Of a stretch of DNA of 64,000 nucleotides, positions 1 to 12,705 are shown piece after piece. Source of the DNA: Cryptomeria japonica (Eukaryota > Streptophyta > Pinopsida > Cupressales > Cupressaceae); contig NC_081408.1 in NCBI RefSeq assembly GCF_030272615.1, forward strand, positions 408,640,889 to 408,704,888. Reading direction: 5' to 3'. The notes beneath the pieces were generated by a model. It did no database searches and was not told the DNA's origin. It saw nothing but the letters and a program-made list of their open reading frames with translations. Every line of letters begins with the position of its first letter. The stretch's first letter is position 1. The translations under genes and the position numbers were made by a program.

Positions 1-862
1 AGCAATGCTAAGGCTATGAATGCTATACTGTGTGGATTGTCAAAATCTGAATTTGTTAAAGTCATGCATTGTGATACTGCTCAAGCCATGTGGGATAAAC
101 TCAAGAATGCCTATGAAAGAGATGATAAGGTAAAGAAAGCCAAGCTTCAAAATCACAGGATGCAATTTTAAAGTTTGGAAATGAAAGAAGATGAAAATGT
201 TGCAGCCTATTTTCTAAGGGTAGATGAAGTAGTGAATTCGCTTAAGGTTCTTGGTGAGAAGGTTGAAGATAGTTTGGTTATTCAAAAAATCTTAAGGTCT
301 TTACATTTAAGATTTGATGCAAAGATTTCAGCCATAGAGGAGATGGTTGACCTTGATAAATTGTCTATTGACAAGCTCCATGGTATATTGACTGCATATG
401 AGATGAGGACTAGCACAAAATCTTCAAAAAAGGAGACCACTTTCAAAGCTTCAAAGAAAGGCAAACAAAAAGAGCAAGTTTCAAGTGACAATTTGGATGA
501 TGATTTAGACTAAGAAGAAGCTTTGTTCATGAAAAGGTTGAAGAGGGATTTCAAAAAACAAAAGAAGAAGATGTCTCTTAAATGTTTTAACTGTGGAGAG
601 GCTGGACATTTTGCAGCCAAATGTCCATATGAGAACAATGATGACAACAGTTATAAAAAGAAGCTTAAGTTTAACAAAAAGAAGTTCATAGAAAAGGATA
701 AGAAAACATGGAAATTAAAAAATAGTCTATATTCAAAAGAGGAAAGTGATTCATCTGAAGGAAGTTGACAAGGTTGAAGAAAAGGTTTTGAAATACCGAT
801 TCAGCCCCCCTCTTAGTATTTCTTGTGTGCTTCTCACTTGATGCTAGTGCAAACCTAACATT
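1..862 (+). mobile_element. Ty1/copia fragment: gag with zinc knuckle, then LTR-end-like sequence
   Basis: A gag frame runs in from the left edge. Residues encoded at 175-513 look like the copia-type gag polypeptide (UBN2 type), with spaced Leu/Ile positions and the AAYFLRVDEVVNSLK segment. A CCHC zinc knuckle (C-x2-C-x4-H-x4-C) lies at 583-624, followed by a lysine-rich tail. From about 790 to 862 the sequence resembles the pyrimidine-rich 3' end of a copia LTR, ending in AACA. Protease, integrase and RT are not visible. Gag would coat the element RNA in cytoplasmic particles. It is an old, incomplete copy with a few breaks; its left end lies outside the window. Confidence 0.85.
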
Positions 863-2087
863 CATAAAACAAGAAAAATGCATTTTAGTACCAAAAAACA
901 AAGTTGGATTTTAAAAAGGAGTGCTTTGAATGCTAAATGACTTCACCAATCCAAATGCATTTCAAACATTAAATGAATGGAGTTACATATTGAAGCAAAA
1001 CAATGTTTTTTAATAACATAAATTGATAAAACCTACACTAGCTAAATAAATAGCATTTTCTTTTTAAAAATAAAATAAATTTAGTGTTTAGCGACATGAC
1101 ATTTGAATTGAATGGTTTGTATTTCAAATGTTAAATGAATAGCTTTACTAATTGAAGCAAAATAATGTTTTTTATACCCTAAATTGATAATCTTACACTA
1201 GAAAAATATAATATTTTCATTTCAAAATAAAATAAAATCAGTACTAAATGACATGGAAACTGAATTGAATGGTTTGCAAATATGCTAAAACACCTAAATA
1301 TAACATTTTGAAAGTGCCTGGAAAAAATAATGAAAAAATTGACATGGAACTCAAAAAATTGCAGAATTTTGTTCCTTGGATCACCTTCAAACTCATTTGA
1401 TCACTCATTTAGGGTTGCAAATGTAGTGTGTGAAATTTGCAAGGGAGGAAAATATGAGAGAACTAATGGGCTGATTTGCAAAAAGGAATGCCTAATGCAA
1501 AATTGTGCTACAATAAAGAAATCCAATATGGGAAGCTAAAGAACCAATAACAATGACTCGTCACAGGCATATATGTTTGAAAGGATTGCATATCATTAAG
1601 ATGCACCATGTGCAGGAACGATTTTGAGGTTTTTGATAAACTTAAGGATTTCTATAAGTTAGATTTGAATGTTAAAGGTATAAATACTTTGGATGTTATT
1701 TGAGCATTGAGAAAAAAAGCGACCACAAAATTCAGTTTTCAAAGAACACAAATATCAGGCCAAGATTGAGTGAAAATTAAAATTTGAAGCTTTTTGTTTA
1801 TGATTTGTTGGTTATATTGATATATAAGTGGGCACAGTAAACAGTGGTCATTATGTAGCTTGATTAAGGATGAACGGAATGGAATAAGGTGGGAGTTGAC
1901 AATAAACATGTCTCCAAGTTGGGGTTTCATCCATTTGGGAAATCTTCTTCCTACATGCTGCAAGGTTGGTTTTATTGTGAAGGATCTTGATGCCAATCAT
2001 ACAAAATCTATAGATGCATATATTTCTAATGCATGTGCATTCTTTGTAAAGTTGGTAGCCTTTGTTTTAGTTCAAAGACTTGGCAAT
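863..2087. other. AT-rich stretch without a recognised gene
   Basis: I see no supported gene here. Short open frames (for example 1330-1539 and 1860-2180) have no recognisable motif. The left part holds a diverged tandem duplication, listed separately. The right part leads into the LTR remnant of the gypsy element that follows. Confidence 0.5.
959..1282. repeat. Diverged tandem duplication, about 162-bp unit x2
   Basis: Units at about 959-1121 and 1122-1282 share the same order of landmarks: 'TTAAATGAAT', 'TTGAAGCAAAA', 'AATGTTTTTTA', 'AAATTGATAA', 'ACACTAG' and 'GAATTGAATGGTTTG'. Identity is roughly three quarters by eye. Both units are AT-rich and non-coding. Confidence 0.75.
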
Positions 2088-2217
2088 AATTTAGTAGGGC
2101 AAATTGTGTTCTTGGAGACTTTTGGAGGTTTGCCCCCGCGAAATGGCTTATTATTCTCAATTATCATGAAGCATTTGTAGCATATTTCCTTCTATGTGCA
2201 ATTTGTTTCATTACAAG

Positions 2218-2229
2218 TGGTATCAGAGC
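2218..2229 (+). other. Primer binding site (tRNA-iMet type) of the chromovirus
   Basis: TGGTATCAGAGC lies 2 bases after the LTR end TTACA. This is the usual plant iMet-type primer site and fixes the 5' LTR end at 2215. Confidence 0.85.
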
Positions 2230-3331
2230 ATGATCTTGGTGGCATTGTGAAGGTAAGAAACAACACAATTCTTTTGATTTTGGAGGTCATTTTGGAAAAC
2301 GGATAGCTTTCTTATTTTGATGAATTTGTTCCTAATTTTTAAAGGGCTTTTTAAGGCCGTATAAAAGGTACCACTATATAAATTTGAGGGTATTTGAAGC
2401 AGATTTAAAGGAGTTATTGCATAATTAAGGTTTCCACAAAATTTGCTCCAAGGGTTGTAAATCAGCAATTTTTTTCTTCAATTCTAGAGGGTTGAACAAG
2501 GATGCATTGATTCACTTACAATATTGATTGGGAAACATTTTGGATAATTCAGAAAGTTATTACAAAATTAAGGTTTCCACCAAATTTGCGGCTGTGTAAA
2601 TTAGCAAATTTGTTGGAGATTTTTTTTTTTAAAGGCAAGATCTAGCTCTTTGTATGTTACAATAAAAAAATCAAATTGATTGGATTTGTTATTTCTAATT
2701 TATTGCAAATTTTTTGGGGCTTGCAACAAGATACAAAAATAACATTGTCAAACTTGGAAAATCTCTAGACAATGAGGATGTTGTTATTGAGGAGATTGGT
2801 CTCATAGATAATGAATCTATAAAGGAGCAAATTAGGGGAGAAATCAATAGGATGAATGAAGAAATCTTGGCAAATTTGGATGCAAAGATAAAAGGTCTCT
2901 TGACGATGATTCGAAAAATAACTTCTCACAAAGGTTCTAGAGATTCCAAACATATGAACCACACAACAAGACTTTGGGAAGAAAATGAGTCTCCTAAGGG
3001 GAATGATACTTTTGGGTTTGAATCAAAGCTAGATACGGACCATAACTCAAATAATTCTATAGCTAGGCATTTCACACCAAAGGTGGTTATGAAAAAGTTT
3101 GATGGTAATGATCCAACCAAATGGCTTTGCCAGACGGAGCAGTTCTTTGATCTTCATCTTGTTCCATGTAAACCAAAAGTAGACAATGGCATCCTTATAC
3201 TTAGAACTCGACCAATTCATTTGGTTTTGTTGGCAATGTGAAGAGAAGAAAAAGAAGGGATGCGTTATCACATAGTCTATTTTTTAAGAGGAACTCGCTG
3301 TACATCATGTTGATAGTTTTATGTATAACTA

Positions 3332-4418
3332 TGTAATGTCCCTATTAGGAGATAGCCTATTTTCCAATAATTAAACACATCTCATCATACTTATTATATT
3401 TTATTATGCATTTGTTAGCTTTTGGGAACAATTAGCATACATCATACAAGGGATAATCAACATATCCAGGTCTAATCCCTAATTAATCCTAATGATCAAT
3501 CTTCGTGGAGATTGGGAAATCTTTGTTAGGGCGCTAGAAAACTATCCTCCACAAATAGTGCCTTTGTATGATGTAACATATGCCCATTCAACTGCAGGCC
3601 TTATCCATTGCCTTTGTATGATGTAGCACATGCCCATTCCAGCACAGGCCTTATCCATTGCCTATGTATGATGTAGCACTTATCCATTCCACCACAGGTC
3701 TTATCTACCTTGCGAGGTATTAATACCGCCTTTCCCCAACGCGTAGGCATTAACAGAAAAGCAAGGATTAGGCTATGAGTATACTAACTTTTCATGTATT
3801 ATGAATCTATATAAAATTAAGTATGACTGTCATACATATTGCAGTCTATGTTAATATTACTATTAAATTCTGCATAAGAGCATTATCAGGCATCATATAT
3901 TAAGCACATCCCCATGCGTACTGCCCAGAACACGGATGTTACTGCGTGTAACTTAATAACAGTTCCGATCCGATCTGATCGATGGTGATATTATTGGAGG
4001 CTTTTGATTCCTTTCCTTTATATCTCTTAATGTGAGGGAGAGGTCACACCTCTTCATCATGTATGCCCTTTGGCAAGAGACACCCTTTCACCATTAGCAC
4101 TCTTTGAAAGAGTGCGACTCTTCATTATTTCTGCCCTTTGAAAGGGACACAACGTTTCACAATCAGATCTGCACTTCTGATTCCCAAATTACCCCCCTTT
4201 AAATGAGTTCTCTTCTCCCTTTTATACCTCATATTTGGGGGAGTCACAACTTATCATTTCATGCTTGTTGACCATTCATTAACTTTAATTAAATTTTAAA
4301 ATTATATTTAATCATATTCTTTTATATTTCAATTTAATTTTTATTTTTTATTCCTTTGTATATTAATTTTATTATTATTATTTATTGTTAAATTCTATTT
4401 CAAAGTGGGGACGATACC
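3332..4418 (+). mobile_element. Solo LTR inside the chromovirus gag region
   Basis: A TG-initiated segment starting TGTAATGTCCC interrupts gag. It is flanked by AACTA on both sides (3327-3331 and 4419-4423). There is no internal coding region and no second LTR copy, so it is best read as a solo LTR of about 1.1 kb. If the last A is shared with the flank, the duplication is 4 bp (ACTA) and the segment ends in CA. Confidence 0.65.
3560..3707. repeat. 50-bp tandem repeat x3 within the solo LTR
   Basis: Three units start at 3560, 3610 and 3660. Each begins GCCT(T/A)TGTATGATGTA and contains CCCATTC/TCCATTC and CAGG(C/T)CTTAT. The third unit is slightly shorter. Confidence 0.85.
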
Positions 4419-6230
4419 AACTACTTCAGCCAACTTACCAAATTAAAGCAAAAAAGTATGGTCAAAGATTATATTGATCAATTCTAAAGTGTCATTAAGG
4501 GTGGAGACTGTTTTAGGGGAAAATTTGAAGGAATTATTACTAGGTGGTTTAAAGAAATATGTTCCAAGCAATGATTATGGCAAAGTATGCAAAAGAAAAG
4601 TTTATGGTTAATAGAAAGGAGGAATTTCCTAGTAAAGAAGATTGGAGGACATCTGAACAAAATGAAATTGTGATGGAAACTACAAGAAATGACATAAATG
4701 TGCTTAGAAGAAATTATTCTACATTGAGGGTACCTAGGAGGAAGAAATAGGTGAAGAAGTGTGTAGTGGTGGTAGAAGACTTAGAAGTTGTCCAACCAAC
4801 AATCTTTTGTCATGCACTACTAGGTAGTACCAAACCACACACTCTTAAGGTAAGGGGTTTCCTAAAACAATAGAAGGTAATAATATTGATTGACTCAAGG
4901 AGTACACAACTTTATCAACAAGAAATTGACAAAACAAGTAAATTGTTTTGTTTGCTTGACCCTAGGATTTCAAGTTATGATTGCAAATGGTGGTATAGTC
5001 AATTGTTTAGGGAAACACCTTAGTATTAACCTCACCATCATAGATCCTGTGTTTGCCATATCCATGGCTTCAGTATACATTGTTTTGGGAGTCCAATGGC
5101 TCACTACTTTGGGTACAATAGAGATGAATTTATAAGAGCTATTGATGCATTTCCACTTAGAGGATAGTAAATTTGAGCTAAGAGGATTGCATGTAAAAAT
5201 TCTAGAGATGGTAAGCTCATGCCAAATGCAAACCATGACTAAACAAGATGTGTGTGGTTAGAGGCGTGACTCAATTATTATCATTGGAAGTGCAACCGAA
5301 GATTCCCACATCACCTAGTTTGCATGTAGTTACATTTCTGAGGCATATGCCAAAAAGATGACTTCCTAAAAGTGATCATTGTCAATCCCTTCAACTACCA
5401 AAGAACCTACCACCCTCCATCATGTATCCTTTACAAGCACACAATAAGGTGAGATTAGTTAATGACCATATTCATCACTAGCAAAAACCATGATAGTCAT
5501 CCTTGAAACACAAGGCATTGAATTACAAGTGGGAACCCAATTTGTATAGGCCTTTGAAAGGTTTATGGAAGACATACAATTAGTATAGAAGTTGGAGCTA
5601 CTAAAGTTTACAAAGCGACATCTAGTCTTCCATGTCTCTAGCTTGGTGAAGTCTAATGAACATAAAGTTTCATCCCAAATAGTGTTACTAGAGATAGATG
5701 AAGAAGCAAGAGCCATTTTGGATCCATAGTTGGGACCCTAGACGATCAAAGAATACCTCATCTAGTGTAAGAATTGGCTGATCAAAGATGTCACGTGGGA
5801 AGATGAAGATTTTGTGCAAAAGCATCTACACTTGATCAACAATGAGGACAATGCTTCTCTGAAGAGGGAGGCTTGCTATGCCCTTAATCCTATAGTGTTC
5901 ATAGGTTCTGAGTAGTCGGCTTGTGGCTACCTTACTCTTAATTAAGTTATAGGATCATAATTGATCATTATTATATTCTTAGTTAAATATTTAGGTTGTC
6001 TTGGATGTTATAGCTAGGTATCTAAGTTGGTTTTGGTGAGTGATATCTAGGGCATAATTAGGGTATATATAAGAGCTTGTGATTAGTTTAAACCTTATTA
6101 TCATCATATTGCAAATTTTGTTCTTCTTGAAGATTTTTAGAGGTTTACCCTCTTGAAGTGGCTTATTTTTCTTAATTATCATAAAGTATTTGCAACATAT
6201 TTCCTCTTTTGTGCAATTTGTTTCATTACA

Positions 6231-7990
6231 CTCTCTATTGGTTTTGTTTGCTCTCAAATCTTTTATTCAACCTCTCTTCTACCTTGATTGCAAATTAATA
6301 TGCTTCCTCTAACGTTGTTAACCTTACCAAACTCAGGTTTTCATGAATATTCCCTCTTAACCTATTGATATATCTTGCAATCTCGTCTTTGCTTTCTTCA
6401 TTATATCCACTCCTAATGATCATCCTGTAAAGTTCTTTAGTGTCTTCTTTTATGGTCCTACTCTTTGGCATAGATTTTGTAGTCTCTTCAACAATTCCAA
6501 CTTACAATCAATAGGTATAAATTGTTAAACTTTACAACCATCCTATCCCATTTTGTTATCTTTCCTTTTCGTCTCCTATTTCTTCTAATTGTACTTTTCA
6601 TCAAACTTGTCCTTTCAATTTAGTTTTGCAAATCTAACCCTTCTAGGATCTACAATTTCCTCATACTCAAAATATTCATCCAATCGATCAATTCTTTAGG
6701 GTTCAAATCAGTATAATCATTAGAAAACTCAATTCTAGGTCTCTTACCAATTTTAGAAATAGCTTTTAACATTTTTTATTTTATCTATTTCTTCTTCTTG
6801 CAGGTTTTCTAGATTTTACTTACCAATTTATGCATCTCCTCTTTCATTCTCATTAATTCTAGGGTTTAGATCTCTTTTTCTATTGTCTTCTACAATGTTC
6901 AATCAGACTTTCGTCGCCGTCATCATTTCAATTGTTCCTTCATTCTTCCGGCAATGTTAGCAACACCTTGAACTCTTCATAGTGGCATCTCTCTTGGGAT
7001 CTGCTATGATCTGCCTCAAGTTAGCAATTGGTTTGCAATCACTCCTTACAATTGTCTTCTAATTGGCAATTTGTTTTTGAGCCTCTTGTAGGTTGCCTTG
7101 ATTTGGTGAGCTGTTCACATGTAGAATTTTCAAGATACCAACTCTCTTTCTGTCTGTAGGATTCCAAACTTACACTTTGATAACATGATGTAGTCATGGA
7201 TAAAGGGTCCAACTAAGGACTGCCCAACCATGCAATGAAATGAAACAACTCACAATTACACAACAAAAAACTAAATGACACAACAAGACCATGATATGAT
7301 CTCTATTGATTTATGGTCTATAATGAATCACAATCTATTGCATTGGGGTTTGAATGTTCTAGGCCTCAACCATTTGATTACAAATGTGTAGTTAAATTTT
7401 TTGAATGATATTATGATACAATTCCATATCCTTTCTCTATCTCTTGCTCTCTCAATTGCCTTAATGCTACTTCCAAATGATTTTGAACAATGTTTATATA
7501 TCAGCCTTAAGTCTTGTGAATGATCTTAGTCGACCATAAGGTGGCAAAAAGCCCAAGTCCTTGATGAACTGTGTAGTTGGCCAAATATCTAGGAAGAATC
7601 TCCTAGATTGAATATTGTGATGTAAAACATGATGCAGTGAATACCAAAAGCACTTTTGTGTCCAATGTACCATGTGATGTGTTCTTTTGTTGTCGCAAAC
7701 TTCGAAAAGCTATTGCAACTTATGAGTAGTGAAACTCAGTGTTAGTTTGCCAAGCTCGATGAAGTTCAAAAACCAATTTATGCCTTTGGTGATCAAATTC
7801 TTTTGAAAAGTGAATGTGATGTTGAAGGTTCATTGTATAACATATATTTCAAACCGCAAGGTGATATATGCAATTGCGGTGAAGTGTAGAGATTGATTGA
7901 TGACTAGAAAGCTGCAAACAAACAAAGTGAAATCAAAATATCTTTGGTTGATGCAAGATTGCTCATACACCTCGGGATGCTCTTACATCA
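6231..7990 (-). mobile_element. Minus-strand Ty3/gypsy fragment: LTR, primer site and gag
   Basis: LTR at 7186-7990: on + it starts TGATGTAGTC and ends CTCTTACATCA. On the minus strand an iMet-like primer site (TGTTATCAAAGT) sits directly inside it at about 7172-7185. Gag follows at about 6900-6240 in minus reading. It includes the RYINRLRGNIHENL stretch, typical of the conserved gypsy gag segment with 'RYI.GLR..I'. Nothing beyond gag is visible before it meets the chromovirus end at 6230. It is old, broken and incomplete. Confidence 0.7.
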
Positions 7991-10161
7991 ACTGTCCACT
8001 AACTAATCGGCTTGGCCTATGTCAAAGTGCGCCTTTCAATCCTTGTAGAAGTCTTGTAGCCATTTAATTCTATATAATTAATCCACTCAACTCCATTAAA
8101 TCTAGTCTCCTCTAAAATATACATTTTTTGAAGGCATTCATGTGGTCCTCATCTTCTGGTCATTAAATGGGAAGAATTCTACCATGTCTTTTCACACATA
8201 GTGGTGTTCAATTTCTCCCACCTTTTTTGAGTGATGGGGTGAAATTATACAACTATAGGATGGGGTCTTGTTGATGGTGTTTTTACGCACTATGCAACAC
8301 AATAAAATACTAAGTATTCTATACTCTCTTGAACAAAGACTCCCAAATGCTAAGCTGCGTGATCAAGTGGGACGACTCCAAGGTTCTCGAATGTCAGGTC
8401 TTGACGTGCTCTTGGATAGACTCAGTTGTATATGATGTGATATTGCTGGGATCACAAGGTGGACTTACGTTGAATGCTTGAGTGCTCGAATGATGCTGGA
8501 ACGTAGGATTTCACTTGATTAAAAAAAGGAAAAAAGGATGAGGGTTTGAGGAAGCTATTCTAACACTAAGAATGTAAGAGCAAAGGACAATCTTTGATGA
8601 AACTCCAACTAAGGTTTGCTTTGACATGCTATGAACATCTCCACAAGGCTAGTGCGATCTTCTAGGGCTAGCTTTATGATTTTCAAATCATCACCCCAAG
8701 CATAGATACCATCTAGTTGATGCATATGAATGAAGAAGCGATAATTGAAGTTAAGCATTGGCTAAGATGGATCCAGTTGACTACGCAGGGCAACTTTACC
8801 ATCGGCAAGGTGTTAGTAGTATGGATATAAGAATTTCACCATTGATCATACACAAAGTTCTTCCATTCATCTAAATAACATGAAAATCAATTGAGAAGTA
8901 GAGACCATGCAAATTGTTAAATCAACATATCAATTTCACCATATCTTCAATGAAATTTACATGCTTCTTACAACAATGTCTTAGCAACAATCTTTGCCTT
9001 ATCTTTCTACTCTACTCTAATTATCTGCTTGCTACTTATTGATCAACTACTGTCTATTCGCTATTCTATTGAACTATTGTCTATCAACCTTACAAATGAA
9101 GAAGTGGAGCCTTATATAGTGCTCTCATTACAATTCAGTGGCTCAGATTGATTCACAATCAATGGCCAAGATCGAAAGATAGAAACCCTAATTAGGGTTT
9201 GTGACACCCATTGCAAAGCATCTAATGCTTGACCAATGACAAAATTACATTTGATGGGACACATGTCCTTTGAAAATTTGACCAATAAATGGTTACAGTA
9301 GGTACATCGAACTTTGTGTCCACATGTGGTAGTTATCTTCTTTGTAGATGAGTTAAGTACATTGAATCTGGACGCCTTATCTTGATTGGATGTGATGACT
9401 GGGTACCACCTTAGCTTCGACCTTTGTAACTCATCGCAAGTTGCAATTGTAAATGAATGAGGCATATCTCTTGATACTCAACATGTCCAAGCTCCTGATG
9501 TGATAATGACTTTTCTCAAATTGATCTTCTAACTTTGATTAACTCTTCTTGATCACTTGCATTCTTGAGCTTTCACCTGGCTATATTGACAATGATTCTT
9601 GGATTTCCGAAGGAAATTCAAGATTGTGAAAAATTTCCATCCTTGAATGCTTGATGTTGATTGCTATTCCTTGCCTTGATGTTGCTTTTCCATTATTCCT
9701 CATGCTGATTGCTTGCATCAGATCTTGTCATTGCTTTAGACGAACCCTGTTCTTGCCTAGGATGCCTTGTGTTCTTGTCTTGGATGGACCTTGTTTTTGT
9801 CTAGAACGGATCATGTTCTCATTACACCTGGAGTCTCCTTGTATTCCCCTTGATGTATATGACTCCTATTCCTGCCTTGAATGAGCTTGCGACTTGATGA
9901 TCCCATTAGCTGCCTTATAGAGACTTGAAGTGCAATGCCCTCCTTGATGAGAGTTTGTCGTTCTGGAGTCATCCTTCACCTATAAGAGTTGTTCAAATTA
10001 GTTCTGTGAAGTGATATTTGCCTGTAAAGTGAAATTGACAGCCTAGGATATGCACTTTAACTCTAGAGTGATAACCTTTGAAAGAATAAGTTCAAACCCT
10101 AGGTCGCATCTCTAACCCTAGCCAAACATGATATGATCATCCTAAAAGATAATAATTAGTT

Positions 10162-10329
10162 CTTTCACTCTTAAAGATGATCAAAATGGACTAAATAAAT
10201 ACTTCAAAGATGAAATTTGACGAATGACAGGGCATAGCAGCAATACTTTCACTCTTAAAGATGATCAAAATGGACTAAATAAATACTTCAAAGATGAAAT
10301 TTGACGAGTGACAGGGCATAGCAGCAATA
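10162..10329. repeat. 84-bp perfect-spacing tandem duplication
   Basis: Units 10162-10245 and 10246-10329 begin CTTTCACTCTTAAAGATG and end AGGGCATAGCAGCAATA. I see one mismatch (CGAATGAC versus CGAGTGAC), so the duplication is young compared with its surroundings. Confidence 0.9.
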
Positions 10330-12004
10330 GAATTAGGTCTGATATGACAAAATGAATCTATCTCAGACCTACGAACTAATTTAAAATGGGCTGGTAATCG
10401 ATTATTTAGACAAAACTGTCTTTCTTCAAGAATTCGCGGATGCCAAATCGGGGATCATTGGAGTATTGATATAAAAGTGGCGATTCAAACTTTGTTTCTA
10501 ATTGATGATCAGTTCTCTGAGACTTAATTCATTATTGCCTGATTATCTCAATATTGCTGCCTTCGTTAATGACTTTGGCTGACCAAATGGAGTTGATCTG
10601 CCACACAGAAGTTCAACGGCTATTGCCAATCAAAGTTGCACTTCAAATGAATAATATGTGGATGTGTGTATTTGGTGCAGCCTGGACCAAGTATTGCAAA
10701 TGTGAAATAATGATGAAGTCGCTGTCTTCCAGATGCAAATTCGCTGATAAGTCTTGATGTATTTGCTGCACAGCTAAATCATCTAAGCTGTGAAACGATA
10801 TCAGCATAAGTGCCCTTTGTTTTTTGAAATTGCTGTCAAGAGACATTATAATGCAACATCTGATCAGAGGAGGATCGCTGCACCTTAATTTACTGTCAAA
10901 ATCATATTGCAAGCATTACTGGAAAATTTGCCTCAGTCCAATTGCTATCCAAATGAGATCGCCGGCCTTCAAAATCTGATCAAAATAACCATCGCCTGAG
11001 ATAAGACTCAAATTGCCACCCTTAAAGGACAAATTTGCTGGAGAGTGAAGGCAGTTTGCTGATGTAGCATGGGCAAATTTTTTGATAAAGTTGAGCTCGC
11101 TGCTCTTGTCAAAGGCAATATCGATCTATGTATTGATCAAATGAAATGATCAATACAAGTTTATAGTTGTTTGGGAGATGCGATACCTCATCGCAGGCAT
11201 CCTGGCAGATTTCATTTAATGTTTGTGTTCAAAATTATGAACACCTTTGTTGCACTCATTTAATGTTTGACAACTATCTATTTCAAATTTTTAAATGAGA
11301 AACCTCTTCTTCAAAATCGTGGTATCTTGAAAACACAAATCCATTTTATTTTGCCTCTCACATTAAATGCTTCTCATTCGATTCATAAAGGCAAAATATC
11401 ATTCATTAAATGTGTTGCAATTTATTTCAATGAAAGGCTTCGACTTTTGCAACTCAATTTATTAAATGAACAGCCTTGCAATCCTTTTGTAAATGCAATG
11501 CACACACATTAAATGCCCTATAATCATCATTTATAGCCTATGCTTAGAACTTTAAAAACTCAAATTAATTGAGAGCAATCGGCTATATCTGATTAAGTGA
11601 CTTGTATAGATTGAATTAGATTGAAGTCATCAATTTTAAATGTCTTCCTTTCACCTTGCATTAATTGTTTGAAATCACCCTTGAGTCTTAAAGTTAAAAC
11701 TCATAGTAAATGCGGTTTGTGCAGATAGAATGTTGGCAAGATAATTTTGGTCTTGAAAAGGCGCCACCTATTCATGCCACACGCTATGTAGACTCACCAA
11801 ATTAATGATATGCCTTTCATGCACATTGGGCAAACTAATATCTCCTTGTCCTTCATGCCTCATCACAAATTGCATCGTTTTTTGAAACTCAAGGCATTAT
11901 CCTCTTTTCTTCATCTTAAATTGAACTTAGCTTGATTAGAGAAAACGATCTAGTTGTAGATCATCACAGTCAAAGGACGATATGTGTTTGGTCAAAGGAC
12001 AAGG

Positions 12005-12262
12005 CGTTCTAGCCTAGAATTAGTGGCGTTCTAGTCCAGAACGGATAGCTTTCTATCCTAGAATGACTGGTGTTCTAGCCTAGAACGAGTGGTGTTCTAG
12101 TCTAGAACAGCTTGATAATGCAATTGTGTAAATGTTCTAAGTCAAAAGATAGGGTGGTTCTAGCTTTGAACAAGTAGTGATCTAGCTTGGAACGATTGAT
12201 GTTCTAGTCTAAAACGGAAGGTGTTCTAGCCTAGAACGGGTAGTGATCTAGCCTAGAACGAC
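12005..12262. repeat. Array of about ten palindromic units TTCTAG-NN-CTAGAA
   Basis: Imperfect 19-24 bp units carry an inverted repeat, best seen as GTTCTAGCCTAGAACG at about 12071 and 12219, with relatives such as GTTCTAGTCTAGAACA. About ten units lie within 260 bp. Variants retain the half-sites more often than the spacer. No coding frame runs through the block. Confidence 0.85.
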
Positions 12263-12689
12263 AAACTCACTTTCATGCCTTAGCCAAATTTTCTTGATTT
12301 CCAATTTTGATTAGAGCGAGCAAAGATGTGAACCATTCACTTCCTAAGCCTTGAAAACTGACTGACCTCACTAGAGAGACTTGACTTGATTGGCTCTTGA
12401 CCAGCTACACTTCTTCAAATTCAAAGAAGGAAAGTTGTGTGTGGGTGCGGGGAAGTGGAGTGGATGTTTGGTTCCCATTCACAAGTTGTCCCCCTTTTAG
12501 GAAACAATGGAAAAGTTTAGAGAACGTGTCACCAAGGAACACTGCAAATATTAGGAAAATTGGAAAAGAAAAATATAAACCTAGGCTATATTACTATAGG
12601 GAAAAAGAAAATAACAATAAGGTTTCAATAAGAAACAATGTAATAACAATTTGGAAAATAACAATAAAATGTTTTCAGCAAAAAAATAG

Positions 12690-12705
12690 GAAGTTTTTGA
12701 ATAAA
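12690..12705. repeat. Left target-site duplication of the LINE
   Basis: GAAGTTTTTGAATAAA here matches GAAGTTTTGAAATAAA at 14346-14361 at 14 of 16 positions. The pair brackets the LINE. Confidence 0.8.

Larger units (their letters stand above)
2088..6230 (+). mobile_element. Ty3/gypsy chromovirus remains, with a solo LTR inside
   Basis: LTR remnants at about 2088-2215 and 6107-6230 share the end '..GTGCAATTTGTTTCATTACA'. A tRNA-iMet-type primer site, TGGTATCAGAGC, follows at 2218-2229. In order: gag N-terminus at 2714-3241 (PKVVMKKFDGNDPTKW motif), more gag at 4440-4750, retropepsin-like sequence at about 4890-5135 (ending VLGVQWLTTLGTIEMNL), the FHVS linker after integrase near 5620, and a chromodomain with TWEDEDF at about 5790-5860. 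The chromodomain places it in the chromovirus branch, whose chromodomain guides integration to particular chromatin. RT and most of integrase are not visible. It is old and heavily broken, with well over ten breaks. Confidence 0.85.
7991..12689. other. 4.7 kb of repeat-like DNA without a recognised gene
   Basis: I find no supported coding region on either strand. The composition and the start near 8268 (TGTTGATGGTGTTTTTACGC) suggest a long LTR or retroelement untranslated region, but no second copy or target duplication is visible. It contains an 84-bp tandem duplication (10162-10329), a weak array near 9728-9815 with 'TCTAGAACGG'-like words, and the palindromic array at 12005-12262. If the FIE gene is whole, this lies in an upstream intron. 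Confidence 0.4.

Noticed and set aside
2218-2229. tRNA gene fragment
   Set aside because: Only the 12-base primer complement is present, directly after an LTR end. No cloverleaf.
9112-9465. A 117-codon minus-strand frame
   Set aside because: No recognisable domain, no matching intron signals, and it lies in repeat-like DNA.
12005-12262. Heat-shock element array (nTTCnnGAAn)
   Set aside because: The half-site spacing is wrong: TTC and GAA are about eight bases apart rather than two.
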